The notes under the pieces: generated by a model
Database searches by the model: none
Told to the model about the DNA's origin: nothing
Seen by the model: only the letters and a program-made list of their open reading frames with translations
Shown here: piece after piece, positions 43,360 through 51,606 of the stretch
Numbering within the stretch: the stretch's first letter is position 1
Layout of the letters: every line of letters starts with the position of its first letter
Assembly: GCF_003990915.1 (NCBI RefSeq)
Contig: NZ_BHXQ01000002.1
Span: 372,001-436,000, forward strand
Origin: Chryseotalea sanaruensis
Lineage (GTDB): Bacteria > Bacteroidota > Bacteroidia > Cytophagales > Cyclobacteriaceae
DNA length: 64,000 nt
Reading direction: 5' to 3'
Program-made: the position numbers and the translations under genes

Positions 43360-46284
43360 ATGAAAACGCTTTTAACCTTAACACTTGCCCTGCTCTCATT
43401 TTTTAGCATGGCTCAAATTCCTCAAAGCCCTGGTGGTGGCTCGCGAAGCTCCATGCCAGTAACTACAATTGACGGCAACGGAAAAATTTCTGGTACCGTT
43501 GTAGATGAAGAAAGCAATGCGCCTGTGGAGTTTGCAACGGTAGCACTGCATGATGCAGCCACTGATAAGGTGGTTAATGGCACTGTTGCCGATGGCAAAG
43601 GTAAGTTTACCATTACCAAAATTGAAGATGGAACATACAATGTTGTAATTTCTTTTATAGGCTACGAAACACAAACCATTAGCAAATTAAAGATTGAGGG
43701 CAAAGACAACGACTTGAATGTTGGTACTATTAAATTAAGTACTGGATCAAAAGTACTGAATGAAGTAGTAGTTGAAGGTAAAAAGGATCTTATAGAGGAG
43801 CGTGTTGACAGAACAATTTATAACGCAGAAAATGATGCAACTGCAAAAGGTGGTGATGCAACAGATGTATTAAAGCGAGTACCACTATTATCAGTTGATA
43901 TGGATGGAAACGTTAGTTTACGTGGTAGCAGCAACATCATGGTTTTAATTAATAACAAACCATCTACAATTATGGCCAGCTCTGTTGCTGATGCCTTAAA
44001 ACAAATTCCTGCAGATCAGATTAAAACAGTTGAGGTTATTACCTCACCATCTGCCAAATACGATGCAGAGGGTTCTGGTGGTATCATTAATATCATTACA
44101 AAGAAAAATACACTAGAGGGCTTAAATTTAAATATTAATGCAGGTGCGGGCTATCGTGGTTCCAATCTTGGACTTAATGGTAATTACCGCAGAAAAAATA
44201 TGGGGTTTTCCTTAGGTGGGTGGGGTCGTGCCAACTACAATATCAATGGTAACTTTGAAAATAGTCAGCTAATAAGTGGCTCCCAAGAAAGACAAACTAT
44301 TCAGCGTGGGGAAAACAGGGGTAATGGACTATTCGGAAATTATTCTTTAGGCTGGGATTATGACATAAACAAAAAAAATACACTTGCTGCATCCGTGAGA
44401 TACGGGGTGCGCAATAACAACAGCTATCAGGATAATCTTGAGCGCTTAACTATTGTTGATGGCGTTGCTCAGCCTTCTAACTTAAGTGATAATAAGACCC
44501 TAAATGGTTCGGGAACCGTTGATGCAAACTTTACCTACACTCATTATTTTACAAAACCACAGCAGGAATTAAGCGTGTTAGCATCCTTCAGCAGAAATGA
44601 CAGGAATAATGATTTCTTTACGACTAATTATAGTGGCTCAAGTGTACTTAATCAATTTAAAAATGAAAATGATGGTATAAATGAAGAAATAACAATTCAG
44701 GCAGATTACCAAATGCCTATTGGTACTACCCAAATTTTTGAAACTGGTGTTAAGCAAATTCAAAGAGTTGTTACTAGTAATTTTACTACACTTTCAGATT
44801 TAGACGCTGACGGTTTCTACGAAACTGTTTCGTCAAATTCTAATCAATTAAACTATAATCAGGATGTAAGTTCTGCCTATGCATCTTATACTTACGCGGC
44901 AAAAAATGGATACAGTTTAAAAGGAGGAGTCCGTTATGAGTATACAACAATCAATGCCTTTACTAGAACAGAAAGCGATATTGATATTCCAGAATACAGT
45001 GTTGTTGTTCCAAGTATTAATGCTTCGCGAAGATTAAAGAACGGCAATACTGTGAAGCTCTCTTACAACAGAAGAATTCAGCGTCCGTCTATTCAATTTC
45101 TTAATCCTAATAAGCAACAGAATAATAATGCTTTGAATCAAACTATTGGTAATCCGGTTTTAGATCCAGAATTCACTGATAATTATGAGGTGGGGTATAC
45201 TACTTTTATAAAGGGTGTTTCCTTAAACTTTTCTGGCTTTTATAGAAATTCTAATAATGCCATTCAAAGTTTGAGAACGTTCTCAGGTGATACCATTGTA
45301 ACCCGATATGCGAATATTGGTAAAGAAGAAGCTTATGGTACGAGCCTTTTCGTTAATGTTAATCTTGGTAAGCTTACACTAAGCGGTGGTGGAGATGTTT
45401 TTTACAATGTGCTTGATAACAATGTGCCAAATCCTGATGACAGAGCAAGCAACGAGGGCTGGGTTTACAGCGGTCGCCTTTTCGGGGGATATACACTTGA
45501 AAAAGGTTGGGCATTACAAATGTTCGGATTCTACAGAGGCAAACGAGTACAGCTTCAAGGAGAGCAAGGTGGATTTGGCTTTTATAGCTTAGCTGTTCGT
45601 AAAGATTTTGCTAACAAGAAAGGAAGCATAGGTCTTGGACTAGAGAATTTCCTTGCAGAATCTATTACTATTAGAAATGAAACAAAAACAAATAGTATCA
45701 CACAAACAGGATTTACAACACAAAATAATCTTGGCTTCCGTATAAACTTTAGCTACACCATTGGAAAGATGAGTTTCGACAATCAGCCTCGCAGAAGACG
45801 CTCTATCAATAATGACGATATGAAAGATGGTGGCGATGGTGGTGCTGACATGGGTAACATGGGTGGTGGAAATATGGGTGGTGGACAGCGTGGTGGTGGA
45901 ATGCCTGCAGGCGTTAGACCAACAGCACCTGCAACAACAAATACCAACACACCAGCAGTTGATCCAGCCGCGGTAGTAAATGCTGAAGGTAAGTGGACTT
46001 ACACTTTAGAAACACCACAAGGTGCCAGCAACGGAACCCTTACCATTATAAAAGATGGTGAGACTTATAAAGGTACTATCGTTAGCACTCGCAGTCCTAA
46101 AGAAACAGCACTTTCATCTGTTGTTCTCAATGGCAATGAGTTAACCGTTACCTATGAGGTTTCTTTCGGTGGCAATACTGCAAGTATTGAGATGAAGGGA
46201 GTTATTACGGGAGATGAAATGGAAGGGAAAATAACAATGGGTCAGTTTGGCTCCTTCCCTATGAAAGGGAAAAGAGGAGAATAA
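43360..46284 (+). CDS. TonB-type outer-membrane barrel with C-terminal Gly-rich linker and extra beta domain
   Basis: 974 residues from MKTLLTLTLALLSFFSMAQ, since the longer frame from 43291 adds a non-signal leader. Domains in order: CarboxypepD_reg repeat (ISGTVVDEESNAPVEFATVAL), plug (LKRVPLLSVDMDGNVSLRG, SAKYDAEGSGGIINIITKK) and an OMP_b-brl_3-type barrel ending around FRINFSYTIGKMSF. After this comes a Gly/Met linker (GGNMGGGQRGGGMPAG) and a 90-residue beta domain (WTYTLETPQGASNGTLTI ... YKGTIVSTRSPKETALSSV ... TYEVSFGGNTASIEMKG). The barrel normally ends the protein, so the extra domain would be outside the usual C-terminal beta signal. No TonB-box or transport substrate is evident. A terminator follows. 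Confidence 0.88.
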   Translation: MKTLLTLTLALLSFFSMAQIPQSPGGGSRSSMPVTTIDGNGKISGTVVDEESNAPVEFATVALHDAATDKVVNGTVADGKGKFTITKIEDGTYNVVISFIGYETQTISKLKIEGKDNDLNVGTIKLSTGSKVLNEVVVEGKKDLIEERVDRTIYNAENDATAKGGDATDVLKRVPLLSVDMDGNVSLRGSSNIMVLINNKPSTIMASSVADALKQIPADQIKTVEVITSPSAKYDAEGSGGIINIITKKNTLEGLNLNINAGAGYRGSNLGLNGNYRRKNMGFSLGGWGRANYNINGNFENSQLISGSQERQTIQRGENRGNGLFGNYSLGWDYDINKKNTLAASVRYGVRNNNSYQDNLERLTIVDGVAQPSNLSDNKTLNGSGTVDANFTYTHYFTKPQQELSVLASFSRNDRNNDFFTTNYSGSSVLNQFKNENDGINEEITIQADYQMPIGTTQIFETGVKQIQRVVTSNFTTLSDLDADGFYETVSSNSNQLNYNQDVSSAYASYTYAAKNGYSLKGGVRYEYTTINAFTRTESDIDIPEYSVVVPSINASRRLKNGNTVKLSYNRRIQRPSIQFLNPNKQQNNNALNQTIGNPVLDPEFTDNYEVGYTTFIKGVSLNFSGFYRNSNNAIQSLRTFSGDTIVTRYANIGKEEAYGTSLFVNVNLGKLTLSGGGDVFYNVLDNNVPNPDDRASNEGWVYSGRLFGGYTLEKGWALQMFGFYRGKRVQLQGEQGGFGFYSLAVRKDFANKKGSIGLGLENFLAESITIRNETKTNSITQTGFTTQNNLGFRINFSYTIGKMSFDNQPRRRRSINNDDMKDGGDGGADMGNMGGGNMGGGQRGGGMPAGVRPTAPATTNTNTPAVDPAAVVNAEGKWTYTLETPQGASNGTLTIIKDGETYKGTIVSTRSPKETALSSVVLNGNELTVTYEVSFGGNTASIEMKGVITGDEMEGKITMGQFGSFPMKGKRGE

Positions 46285-46306
46285 TTCGTTAAACACCTAT
46301 TCAAAT

Positions 46307-46339
46307 AAAAAACCCTGACGAAATTCGTCAGGGTTTTTT
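46307..46339. terminator. Bidirectional terminator between convergent genes
   Basis: AAAAAACCCTGACG (46307-46320) pairs with CGTCAGGGTTTTTT (46326-46339) across AAATT. A and T tracts on the two sides suit both the rightward barrel gene and the leftward 46361 gene. Confidence 0.93.
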
Positions 46340-46360
46340 GTTGCTGAGACTAAAACAATT

Positions 46361-46681
46361 TTATTTTTTTACTGCCTGTTGTTTACTCTTAAAAACCATA
46401 ACAATAGCAACAATAAAGAGTAGGAGTAAAAAAGGGCTGACCATAAAATTAAACGGATGCATATCAAAATCGAAAAGCCCATCGAATATCCAGCCCACAA
46501 AACCAAACATGCCGCCAATCAGTCCGGCAAATAAACCAAAGGCGCCTGCAATAAGACCTATTACTAAACCGAAAGCGCCTGCAACAAGACCTATTATGCC
46601 TCCAGCTATACCAATCCAAAATGGAAAGGTTAGTATTAAAATAATAATAACAAGTGCGGTGTTGTTGGAAGAGCGTGCCAT
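46361..46681 (-). CDS. Small glycine-rich membrane protein with internal repeats
   Basis: 106 residues from MARSSNNTALVIIILI (an in-frame start at 46729 would add a poor leader). Nearly entirely hydrophobic, with a repeat GLVAGAFGLVIGLIAGAFG followed by a similar GLFAGLIGGMFG. The pattern suggests two to three tightly packed helices with Gly-rich faces, as in Gly-zipper proteins, plus a final helix (FLLLLFIVAIVMVF). Function unknown. It may form oligomeric membrane assemblies, which is inferred from composition only. Confidence 0.7.
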   Translation of the reverse strand: MARSSNNTALVIIILILTFPFWIGIAGGIIGLVAGAFGLVIGLIAGAFGLFAGLIGGMFGFVGWIFDGLFDFDMHPFNFMVSPFLLLLFIVAIVMVFKSKQQAVKK

Positions 46682-46969
46682 ACCGAATATTTTTAATGAA
46701 ATATTCAAAAATAGAGCCACTTCGCCCAAGGTTGAAACAAGGCCAAAAAGACTGCTTTTATTTTTACTTTTCTAAATTATGTTCATTCATGAACAATAGC
46801 GTTGTACGCTTTTAGTACAACCTATTATGTAGTGTCATTCATTTCTACATACGTTCTGTTACTTCAGTGAAAAGCGTCTTAGATCACGCTAATCCATTAG
46901 TTGGTGATTTGTTCTTAAAAACTGAAACAAATAATTGTGCTTTGCGTATTTAGGCTAAACTACTATTAG

Positions 46970-47296
46970 ATGAAAGTTTATTTAGGAGAGTTGGAAGAGC
47001 TCGTGTTATTAACCATCAGCGTACTAGGCGACAATGCTTATGGTGTATCTATTCAACAAGAACTAGAGTCACGCTGCAATAGGACAATTAGTATTGGTGC
47101 GCTACACTCCACAATTACAAGGCTTGAAGAAAAGGGCTTTCTAAAATCATGGGTGGGTGGCGCAACCGCTGAAAGAGGTGGACGGAGTAAGCGCTTCTAC
47201 GATATTACACAAGCCGGCAAGAAAGCGTTGACTGAAGCCAAAGATTTGCGCGATCAACTGTGGGATTTGTCTAAGATAAAACTTGCCTCGCGATGA
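46970..47296 (+). CDS. PadR-family transcriptional regulator
   Basis: 108 residues, with the winged helix of PadR-type regulators: MKVYLGELEELVLLTISVLG, GVSIQQELESRCNRTISIGALH (recognition helix), TRLEEKGFLKS and GRSKRFYDITQAGKKAL. PadR proteins usually repress transporter or detoxification genes. Its stop overlaps the permease start by four bases (ATGA), so the two are coupled. The 240-base upstream gap has no clear promoter. Confidence 0.9.
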   Translation: MKVYLGELEELVLLTISVLGDNAYGVSIQQELESRCNRTISIGALHSTITRLEEKGFLKSWVGGATAERGGRSKRFYDITQAGKKALTEAKDLRDQLWDLSKIKLASR

Positions 47297-49893
47297 AAAT
47301 CGAACCGCCTAAACTTGCTCAAAAGCTTTTTGATTGGTACGCTGGCTTCGCCAAAGTAGATGATCTAAGGGGCGACATGGACGAATGGTTTTATCATAAT
47401 GCGAAAACCAAATCCATTAGCATTGCCAGACGCATTTATTGGAAGCAGGTACTCTCCCTTATTTTTTCATATGCGCTTCGTAAAAGAAAAAGGAACTCTC
47501 AATCTGGTATTTATTCTTCTAATGCTATCTCCTTGTCTATGATCAGAAACTACATTAAAGTTGCCATGCGCAATTTGTACCAGTATCGTTACTTTACCTT
47601 ACTAAATGCTTTTGGTTTAGCCATAGGCATGTCTATTAGTCTGCTGCTAATTTCTATGTACGGTTACATAAGCACTAGCGATAATTTTCATACCAATGGC
47701 GATCATATCTATACTATTATTAGTAAAAAAACAGAGGGTTTCGAAGAAGGAAATTTTGCCTCCTCGCCAATTGTACTGGCTGAAAAACTTAAAGAAGAAT
47801 TTAATGACGCTAGAGAAGTTGTGCGTGTCAATGCTTCTTTTGAAGGCGAAGTTGTTCGGGAAAAAGAAAATATCCACATCCATGGTTATTTCGTTGATCA
47901 AAGTTTTCTGAGCGTCTTTACTTTCCCAATCCTCAGTGGCAATATGGAAAGCGCTTTGAGCAAACCCAATACAGTTGTGCTCACTGAAAGTGCTGCGATA
48001 AAATTTTTTGGCTCTATTGATGTGGTGGGAAAGGTTATTGAACTCAAAGAGCAAGGTAGTTACGAAATAACTGGTGTCTTAAAAGATTATTCGAAGAATA
48101 CACATTTTAAATTCGAGGCACTTGTCTCTTATGCAACACTTCCCCCAACTCAAAGTTTGAGTATTGATCAGTGGACTGAATATCGGGATCAGTTCATTTA
48201 TGTGTTGCTAAAGGATAGTGCCCCTATCAAGGGATTACAATCTTACCTTTCACAAATAGAAAAGAATATCTACAGTAACAGTTCAGTAAAAGTAAATTTT
48301 AGTCTGCTGGCTTTAGATGAAATCATTACAAGCGATCTTTATAATGCTTTAGGTCCTAAGTGGGAAACTTCCGGCTTTATTGTTTTCGGTGCTATTGCCT
48401 TACTCATTCTCTTGCCTGCCTGTTTCAATTACACTAACATTTCAATAGCCCGTGCACTCAAACGCTCCAAAGAAATTGGTTTGCGCAAAACAATGGGCGG
48501 TGTTAAAAGTCAGATATTCTTTCAATTTATTACTGAAACGGTTGTGATCTGTTTAATCTCGCTGGTAGGAGCCTGTGGTCTGTTTCTATTGATGCGGGAT
48601 GAGTTTCAAAGCATGCTGGTAGAAGCTTCAGTACTTGACTTGAGCATAACATTAAAAACCGCCACACTCTTCGTTGCATTTGCCTTGCTAACCGGATTAA
48701 TGGCCGGCTTATTCCCTGCCATGTATTTCGCAGGACTTAATCCGATTGAAGCACTTAAAAATAAGGTCTCGTCAAGAGCGTTAAGTGGTATGCGTATTCG
48801 TAAGGGCTTAACTATTTTTCAATTTGCACTTTCATTCTGTTTTATATTATCACTAATTGTTTTTGGAAGGCAGTATCGTACATTATTAAACTTTGATTTT
48901 GGATTTCAAAAAGAAAATATTGTCAACGTAAATCTTCAGGAGGTTAAACCGGAGTTATTAAAAACAGAGTTGGAAAAACTATCGGTTGTTCAATCTGTAT
49001 CACTCTCCTCTGGTTCGCCTGGTCTTTCTAATTCAACCACATGGGTAAATACTACCGATAAGGATTCTGTTCAAGTTTCTCAACTCTTTATCGATAGTGA
49101 TTTTCTCGAAAACTTTAAACTCAAATTGATTCTTGGTAAAAATTTTCCCGAGGCTGTCTCTGCAGATGAACGCTACTGCATTGTTAACGAACAGTTTCTG
49201 ATCAACAATAAAATCGCTTTAGAAGATGGTGTTGGCAGAACGCTACTAGTTGACAGCATGGAGATTCAGATTATTGGTGTGGTAAAAAATTTCCATTATG
49301 CACCTCCTCAGATTCCTATAGGCAATTTTATTTTCAGAAATAATCCTGTTTATTACACGCAGGCTAATGTATTGGTTGATGTCTCCGATGTTTTTGGAAC
49401 ATTTACAATGCTTGAAAATAGTTGGCAAAAATTAAGTGATAACACTAAACTGGAAGCTGCATTTTTTAAAGATGAACTAAATGATTCTTACCAGGTTTAT
49501 CGGCTATTATTAAAAATGGCCGGTTTCCTGGGCTTGCTAGCGATTAGTATTTCCATTCTTGGCTTACTAGGCATGGTTGTTTATACAGCGGAAAACAGAG
49601 TTAAAGAAGTTAGTATTAGAAAAGTGCTTGGCGCCAGTGCTTTTGGTATTACAATGTTGTTGTCCAGAGATTATCTGAAACTCATTATCTGGTCTATTGC
49701 CATTGGTATTCCATTAGCCATTGGCATCTACGAAACTGTTTTTACCCGAATACCAGATTACCATGCGAACTTAACTGTGCTTGATGTTGTGTTGGGCGCT
49801 TTTGGATTAATTAGTCTTGGTTTAATCACCATTGCATCTCAGACTTATAAAACGGCCTTATCTAATCCTGCTGACACTTTAAAAACTGAGTAA
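47293..49893 (+). CDS. FtsX-type permease with an N-terminal 'permease prefix' domain
   Basis: 866 residues. Residues 1 to about 80 (MKIEPPKLAQKLFDWYAGFAK ... DDLRGDMDEWFYHNAK ... RIYWKQVLSLI) form the permease prefix domain found in PadR-associated Bacteroidota permeases. The remainder is a duplicated FtsX permease (MIRNYIKVAMRNLYQYRYF, EIGLRKTMGGVKSQIFFQF, EVSIRKVLGASAFGITML). The prefix probably anchors an additional interaction; its role is not known to me. The PadR gene overlaps it, suggesting autoregulated expression. No ATPase gene is adjacent. Confidence 0.87.
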   Translation: MKIEPPKLAQKLFDWYAGFAKVDDLRGDMDEWFYHNAKTKSISIARRIYWKQVLSLIFSYALRKRKRNSQSGIYSSNAISLSMIRNYIKVAMRNLYQYRYFTLLNAFGLAIGMSISLLLISMYGYISTSDNFHTNGDHIYTIISKKTEGFEEGNFASSPIVLAEKLKEEFNDAREVVRVNASFEGEVVREKENIHIHGYFVDQSFLSVFTFPILSGNMESALSKPNTVVLTESAAIKFFGSIDVVGKVIELKEQGSYEITGVLKDYSKNTHFKFEALVSYATLPPTQSLSIDQWTEYRDQFIYVLLKDSAPIKGLQSYLSQIEKNIYSNSSVKVNFSLLALDEIITSDLYNALGPKWETSGFIVFGAIALLILLPACFNYTNISIARALKRSKEIGLRKTMGGVKSQIFFQFITETVVICLISLVGACGLFLLMRDEFQSMLVEASVLDLSITLKTATLFVAFALLTGLMAGLFPAMYFAGLNPIEALKNKVSSRALSGMRIRKGLTIFQFALSFCFILSLIVFGRQYRTLLNFDFGFQKENIVNVNLQEVKPELLKTELEKLSVVQSVSLSSGSPGLSNSTTWVNTTDKDSVQVSQLFIDSDFLENFKLKLILGKNFPEAVSADERYCIVNEQFLINNKIALEDGVGRTLLVDSMEIQIIGVVKNFHYAPPQIPIGNFIFRNNPVYYTQANVLVDVSDVFGTFTMLENSWQKLSDNTKLEAAFFKDELNDSYQVYRLLLKMAGFLGLLAISISILGLLGMVVYTAENRVKEVSIRKVLGASAFGITMLLSRDYLKLIIWSIAIGIPLAIGIYETVFTRIPDYHANLTVLDVVLGAFGLISLGLITIASQTYKTALSNPADTLKTE

Positions 49894-49909
49894 TCAAATT
49901 ACTATATCG

Positions 49910-49940
49910 CTGGATGGATTTTCTTTTCAAATCCATCCAG
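49910..49940. terminator. Perfect 12-bp hairpin between convergent genes
   Basis: CTGGATGGATTT (49910-49921) pairs with AAATCCATCCAG (49929-49940) across a seven-base loop. No T tract is obvious, but it lies between convergent stops and probably ends both transcripts. Confidence 0.5.
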
Positions 49941-49990
49941 TGTGATTAAGCTCAAAGTGTTCCGTGTTAAACTGTTCACCAAGTGTTGAA

Positions 49991-50830
49991 TTAATCTATA
50001 CCACTAGTCTGTGTCCAGTATTTCAGTGCTAATGGTAATGATAGGATAGCGTTTGTTTGGTGGTCTGCACCTTGAGTAGTTATCATTTTCCAGTTTCGGT
50101 TCGTTGAGTCATTGCTTTCAAATTCTTGTTTGAGTTTTTCAAAGCCATGCCTCATTTTATTAGTCTCTTTTTCACCCACGCTTATAAAGATTCGTCCCCT
50201 CTGTGAACCTTGTTCTTTAATAAAGCTTGCTGTTTTGTTAATCAGTATACTGTTTTGTCGCCAAACAGGTGCACTAAAAATTAACCTTGTTTGAAATAAT
50301 GTTGGGTTATTGATAAGTGAATACAGCGTAAGTAAGCCTCCACGTGAGTTACCCACCAGTGTGTTGTGCCCATTACAGCTATACTTATTTTCAATAAATG
50401 GCTTAACTTCATTTTCAATAAAAGATAGGAACACATCACCATTGCCAAACTGACTTAAAGCATCCTCCGGATCAGTTTTCATAAATGGAGGCACCAGATT
50501 CTTTGATCTGTTATCTGCAGTCATATTCGGAATACCTACCACAATACCCTCGCGCGCACAATTTGCCTTCGCTAAAACATCAAGTGTTTGATCAAGGTTT
50601 CGATCAAGAGAACTCCCATCCAAAACATAAAAGACAGGATACTTTTTTGTGGAGTCGTAATTAAATGGAAGGTGTATCAACAACTCCCTTTCTTGTTGTA
50701 AGACACTAGAGTAAAGTTTGACTTTAATTTCTCCTACGTATACATCTTCTTCAGATAGATAAGCGGTAATCAGTAGTGTAGCAATAGAGGTTACCAACAC
50801 CAGCATGATATAAATGATTGCTTTTTTCAT
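49991..50830 (-). CDS. Alpha/beta hydrolase, enterochelin-esterase-like (esterase D family)
   Basis: 279 residues from MKKAIIYIMLVLVTSIATLL, a signal or membrane anchor. Catalytic Ser is in VGNSRGGLL (nucleophile elbow), preceded by YPVFYVLDGSS and with the C-terminal His in GADHQTNAIL. The acid residue cannot be fixed. Relatives include ferric-enterobactin esterases and S-formylglutathione hydrolases. It is transcribed leftward, downstream of a membrane-anchored XRE regulator gene with 83 bases between. The regulator may control it, inferred from location. Confidence 0.82.
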   Translation of the reverse strand: MKKAIIYIMLVLVTSIATLLITAYLSEEDVYVGEIKVKLYSSVLQQERELLIHLPFNYDSTKKYPVFYVLDGSSLDRNLDQTLDVLAKANCAREGIVVGIPNMTADNRSKNLVPPFMKTDPEDALSQFGNGDVFLSFIENEVKPFIENKYSCNGHNTLVGNSRGGLLTLYSLINNPTLFQTRLIFSAPVWRQNSILINKTASFIKEQGSQRGRIFISVGEKETNKMRHGFEKLKQEFESNDSTNRNWKMITTQGADHQTNAILSLPLALKYWTQTSGID

Positions 50831-50913
50831 AGACTTTTCAGCAAAGGTGCTTTGCAAAGTCTGCTAATTATGCCGCTTTTAGTACGACATTTCTACGACA
50901 TTTGATGAATTCG

Positions 50914-51477
50914 TTAAAATAACATCGGAATTGTTCTATAAACATGGTTAAGGTTGCCCGACTTTATTTGTATGCTCGTACGTATTGTCAGTACAAAATT
51001 AGGCAGTGTACATATCAGATACGCAGGGATCAAAATTGAAAAACGGCCGATCATGACAGATCCTGTAATAGCTATTTGAAGAGCTTGAATGAAAACAAGT
51101 AATAGGATTGTGGCTATTGTCCACAAAATTTGAAAGCTCAAGATTCGCTGTGCGGACTCTTTAAGATTCTGTGCTTTTATGTTTCTATAATAGAGTAAGG
51201 ATACAAAAATATTTAAAGTTGGGATTAGCGCTAAAAGAGCAGATATGTTCATCTTTAAAAGGCGCTTGACTTCATCTGATGCATCGGTCTGTTGAAGTTC
51301 CTCAAACGAAACTTCCAGCACTTGTGCCAATCTCTTCAAGGTATCTGCGCGAGCAATCACATTATCCTTCTCTAATCGTTGAATAGTTCTCAGTGATACT
51401 CCAGCATGCTCCGCCAACAATTCCTGTGAAAAGCCTTTTTTCTTTCTTAGTAAAACCAATCTGTCTCCAAGGTTCAT
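50914..51477 (-). CDS. Membrane-anchored XRE-family regulator
   Basis: 187 residues. Residues 5-60 are an XRE helix-turn-helix: LVLLRKKKGFSQELLAEHAGVSLRTIQRLEK with LAQVLEVSFEELQQTD. Residues 75-170 have three or four hydrophobic segments (LLALIPTLNIFVSLLYY, ILWTIATILLLVFIQALQI, ILIPAYLICTLPNFVLTI), similar to DUF4870-type membrane regions. A regulator tethered to the membrane may sense envelope conditions directly. The downstream esterase gene is the nearest target candidate. Confidence 0.82.
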   Translation of the reverse strand: MNLGDRLVLLRKKKGFSQELLAEHAGVSLRTIQRLEKDNVIARADTLKRLAQVLEVSFEELQQTDASDEVKRLLKMNISALLALIPTLNIFVSLLYYRNIKAQNLKESAQRILSFQILWTIATILLLVFIQALQIAITGSVMIGRFSILIPAYLICTLPNFVLTIRTSIQIKSGNLNHVYRTIPMLF

Positions 51478-51549
51478 AAGTTCTTCTAAGTAAATAAAAA
51501 TTTCCCTTCGTTAGCAAATCGTCCCTCTCATTATTCAACGGTTTAACAA

Positions 51550-51582
51550 TAAAAAGCCCAGTCATAGCTGACAGGGCTTTTA
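51550..51582 (-). terminator. Terminator at the end of the fatty-acid operon
   Basis: On the leftward strand, AAAAGCCC-T-GTCA and its complement flank a four-base loop, followed by a T run (arms 51552-51564 and 51569-51581). It lies just after the fadE stop at 51607. Confidence 0.85.
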
Positions 51583-51606
51583 GAATTAAATTATACAATC
51601 GCTTAC

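Noticed and set aside
46338..46775. 145-codon rightward frame, Pro/Lys-rich
   Set aside because: It is the antisense of the glycine-rich membrane-protein gene and overlaps its terminator.
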